64,000 nt of DNA from Limnomonas spitsbergensis (taxonomy: Eukaryota > Chlorophyta > Chlorophyceae > Chlamydomonadales), in NCBI GenBank assembly GCA_037349105.1, contig JAYJMM010000036.1, positions 62,001 through 126,000 on the forward strand. Reading direction: 5' to 3'. The translations under genes and the position numbers were made by a program. The notes under the pieces were generated by a model, which saw only the letters and a program-made list of their open reading frames with translations, was not told where the DNA came from and ran no database searches. Positions within the stretch are counted from its first letter, which is position 1. Each line of letters starts with the position of its first letter. Below, piece after piece: positions 61,560 through 64,000 of the stretch.

Positions 61560-64000
61560 GGGAGGACGAGGGAGCAGTAGGAGTGCTTTGGCTGTTGAGA
61601 AGCAGGATGGGAGGACGAGGGAACAGGTGGAGTGCTTTGGCTGTTGAGAAGCAGGATGGGAGGATAGGGGAGCAGGTGGAGTGATTTGGCTGTTGAGAAG
61701 CAGGATGGGAGGACGAGGGAGCAGTAGGAGTGCTTTGGCTGTTGAGAAGCAGGATGGGAGGACAGGGGAGCAGGTGGAATGCTTTGGCTGTTGAGAAGCA
61801 GGATGGGAGGACGGGGGAGCATGTGTAGTGCATTGGCTGTTGAGAAGCAGGATAGGAGGACGGGGGAGCAGGTGTAGTGCTTTGGCTGTTGACAAGCAAG
61901 ATGGGAGGACGGGGGAGCAGGTGGAGTGCTTTGGCTGTTGAGAAGCAGGATGGGAGGACGAGGGAGCAGGTGAAGTGCTTTGGCTGTTGAGAAGCAAGAT
62001 GGGAGGACGAGGGAGCAGGTGGAGTGCTTTGGCTGTTGAGAAGCAGGATGGGAGGACAGGGGAGCAGGTGGAGTGCTTTGGCTGTTGAGAAGCAGGATGG
62101 GAGGACGGGGGAGCAGGTGGAGTGATTTGGCTGTTGAGAAGCAGGATGGGAGGACGAGGGAGCAGGTGGAGTGCTTTGGCTGTTGAGAAGCAGGATGGGA
62201 GGACAGGGGAGCATGTGTAGTCATTTGGCTGTTGAGAAGCAGGATGGGAAGACGGTAGAGCATGTGTAGTCATTTGGCTGTTGAGAAGCAGGATGGGAGG
62301 ACAGGGGAGCAGGTGGAGTGCTTTGGCTGTTGAGAAGCAGGATGGGAAGACGGGGAGCATGTGGAGTGCTTTGGCTGTTGAGAAGCAGGATGGGAGGACG
62401 AGGGAGCAGTAGGAGTGCTTTGGCTGTTGAGAAGCAGGATGGGAGGACGAGGGAACAGGTGGAGTGCTTTGGCTGTTGAGAAGCAGGATGGGAGGATAGG
62501 GGAGCAGGTGGAGTGATTTGGCTGTTGAGAAGCAGGATGGGAGGACGAGGGAGCAGTAGGAGTGCTTTGGCTGTTGAGAAGCAGGATGGGAGGACAGGGG
62601 AGCAGGTGGAATGCTTTGGCTGTTGAGAAGCAGGATGGGAGGACGGGGGAGCAGGTGTAGTGCATTGGCTGTTGAGAAGCAGGACGAGAGGACGGGGGAG
62701 CAGGTGTAGTGCTTTGGCTGTTGACAAGCAAGATGGGAGGACGGGGGAGCAGGTGTAGTGCTTTGGCTGTTGAGAAGCAGGATGGGAGGACGAGGGAGCA
62801 GGTGAAGTGCTTTGGCTGTTGAGAAGCAGGATGGGAGGACGAGGGAGCATGTGGAGTGCTTTGGCTGTTGAGAAGCAGGACGAGAGGACGAGGGAGCAGG
62901 TGGAGTGCTTTGGCTGTTGAGAAGCAGGATGGGAGGACGAGGGAGCAGGTGGAGTGCTTTGGCTGTTGAGAAGCAGGATGGGAAGACGGGGAGCATGTGG
63001 AGTGCTTTGGCTGTTGAGAAGCAGGATGGGAGGACGAGGGAGCAGTAGGAGTGCTTTGGCTGTTGAGAAGCAGGATGGGAGGACGAGGGAACAGGTGGAG
63101 TGCTTTGGCTGTTGAGAAGCAGGATGGGAGGATAGGGGAGCAGGTGGAGTGATTTGGCTATTGAGAAGCAGGATGGGAGGACGAGGGAGCAGTAGGAGTG
63201 CTTTGGCTGTTGAGAAGCAGGATGGGAGGACAGGGGAGCAGGTAGATGCTTTGGCTGTTGAGAAGCAGGATGGGAGGACGGGGGAGCAGGTGTAGTGCAT
63301 TGGCCGTTGAGAAGTAGGACGAGAGGACGGGGGAGCAGGTGTAGTGCTTTGGCTGTTGACAAGCAAGATGGGAGGACGGGGGAGCAGGTGGAGTGCTTTG
63401 GCTGTTGAGAAGCAGGATGGGAGGACGAGGGAGCAGGTGAAGTGCTTTGGCTGTTGAGAAGCAAGAAGGGAGGACGAGGGAGCAGGTGGAGTGATTTGGC
63501 TGTTGAGAAGCAGGACGAGAGGACGAGGGAGCAGGTGGAGTGCTTTGGCTGTTGAGAAGCAGGATGGGAGGACGAGGGAGCAGGTGGAGTGCTTTGGCTG
63601 TTGAGAAGCAGGATGGGAGGACAGGGGAGCATGTGTAGTCATTTGGCTGTTGAGAAGCAGGATGGGAAGACGGTAGAGCATGTGTAGTCATTTGGCTGTT
63701 GAGAAGCAGGATGGGAGGACAGGGGAGCAGGTGGAGTGATTTGGCTGTTGAGAAGCAGGATGAGAGGACGGGTGAGCAGATGGAGTGCTTTAGATGTTGA
63801 GAAGCAGGATGGGAGGACGAGGGAGCAGGTGGAGTGATTTGGCTGTTGAGAAGCAGGATGGGAGGACGGGGGAGCAGATGGAGTGCTTTGGATGTTGAGC
63901 AACAGGATGGGAGGACAGGGGAGCAGGTGTAGTGCATTGGCTGTTGAGAAGCAGGATGGGAGGACGAGGGAGCAGTAGGAGTGCTTTGGCTGTTGAGAAG
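61560..64000 (+). repeat. Array B super-repeat, offset 2594 bp, copy 2 (cut by window end)
   Basis: Second copy of 58966-61406, truncated by the end of the window, not by a sequence change. Differences are few, for example GACAGGGGAGCAGG near 59069 against GATAGGGGAGCAGG near 61663. Confidence 0.85.

Larger units (their letters stand above)
23628..64000 (+). repeat. Array B: 49-bp minisatellite, about 820 monomers
   Basis: Continuous array of a 49-bp monomer running to the window end, so it extends to the right. Starting at AGTGCTTTGG the unit recurs at 23641, 23690 and so on, every 49 bp. The core reads CTGTTGAGAAGCAGG, then GATGGGAGGAC, then a variable two-base site, then GGGAGCAGGTGG. The consensus has 24 G, 5 C, 11 A and 9 T: 71 percent purine with strong GC skew in the same direction as array A. 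Common variant sites are GCTTTGG/GATTTGG/GCATTGG, TTGAGAAG/TTGACAAG, GACGAG/GACGGG/GACAGG/GATAGG and GCAGG/GCATG. Units of 48 bp occur (GAAGACGGGGAGC with one G lost, and GGTAGATGC). No relationship to array A beyond composition is visible. Confidence 0.97.

Noticed and set aside
1..64000. CRISPR array
   Set aside because: There is no alternation of constant repeat and unique spacer; monomers are contiguous and homogeneous. No cas-like gene is present.
23628..64000. Array B as a diverged form of array A
   Set aside because: Unit lengths (49 against 34/53) and core words (CTGTTGAGAAGC against GGTTGAGGGCAAGG) do not align beyond purine-rich composition.
1..64000. tRNA, rRNA, small RNA genes, transposon genes or a bacterial/phage system
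   Set aside because: No cloverleaf, rRNA core, transposase or reverse-transcriptase motif, or operon-like gene spacing is visible. All sequence is accounted for by the two arrays and the short linker.

Overview
The window contains no gene that I can support. It holds two very large, unrelated, G-rich tandem-repeat (minisatellite/satellite) arrays, separated by about 0.5 kb of decayed repeat and low-copy sequence. Both arrays run off the window. This architecture (tens of kb of short-unit, strand-asymmetric repeats with several levels of higher-order repeat) points to a large eukaryotic genome, most likely a vertebrate, in a subtelomeric, pericentromeric or giant-VNTR region. The sequence alone does not identify the species.

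Array A (1 to about 23140) is built from a 34-bp monomer and a 53-bp variant monomer, which is the same repeat with about 19 bp inserted. The basic higher-order unit is three 34-mers plus one 53-mer, 155 bp, with about 149 copies. Above that are kilobase-scale duplications: near-identical blocks at offsets of 5334/5300 bp, 1084 bp, 3938 bp and 8958 bp. Every 155-bp unit carries a canonical four-run G-quadruplex motif on the + strand. CpG is almost absent.

The junction (23141 to about 23627) begins with old, diverged 34-bp monomers that lack the 155-bp organisation. It then passes into about 230 bp of non-repetitive sequence that I cannot identify, opened by a perfect 11-bp inverted repeat.

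Array B (about 23628 to 64000) consists of about 820 copies of a 49-bp monomer that is also G-rich on the + strand. Marker doublets (monomers carrying TAGTCATTT) divide it into higher-order blocks of recurring size, about 18, 29, 35, 16 and 38 monomers. Larger near-identical duplications occur at offsets of 4260, 4552, 3132 and 2594 bp.

Both arrays contain very long minus-strand open frames, up to 2816 codons. These are explained by composition: the repeat consensus has no stop codon in any minus frame, and unit lengths not divisible by three make each frame cycle through all three. I treat them as non-genic. The interest lies in repeat evolution, G-quadruplex/R-loop potential, binding-site amplification and the odd triple-open frame property. 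I found no enzyme, RNA gene, CRISPR array, operon or mobile-element gene.
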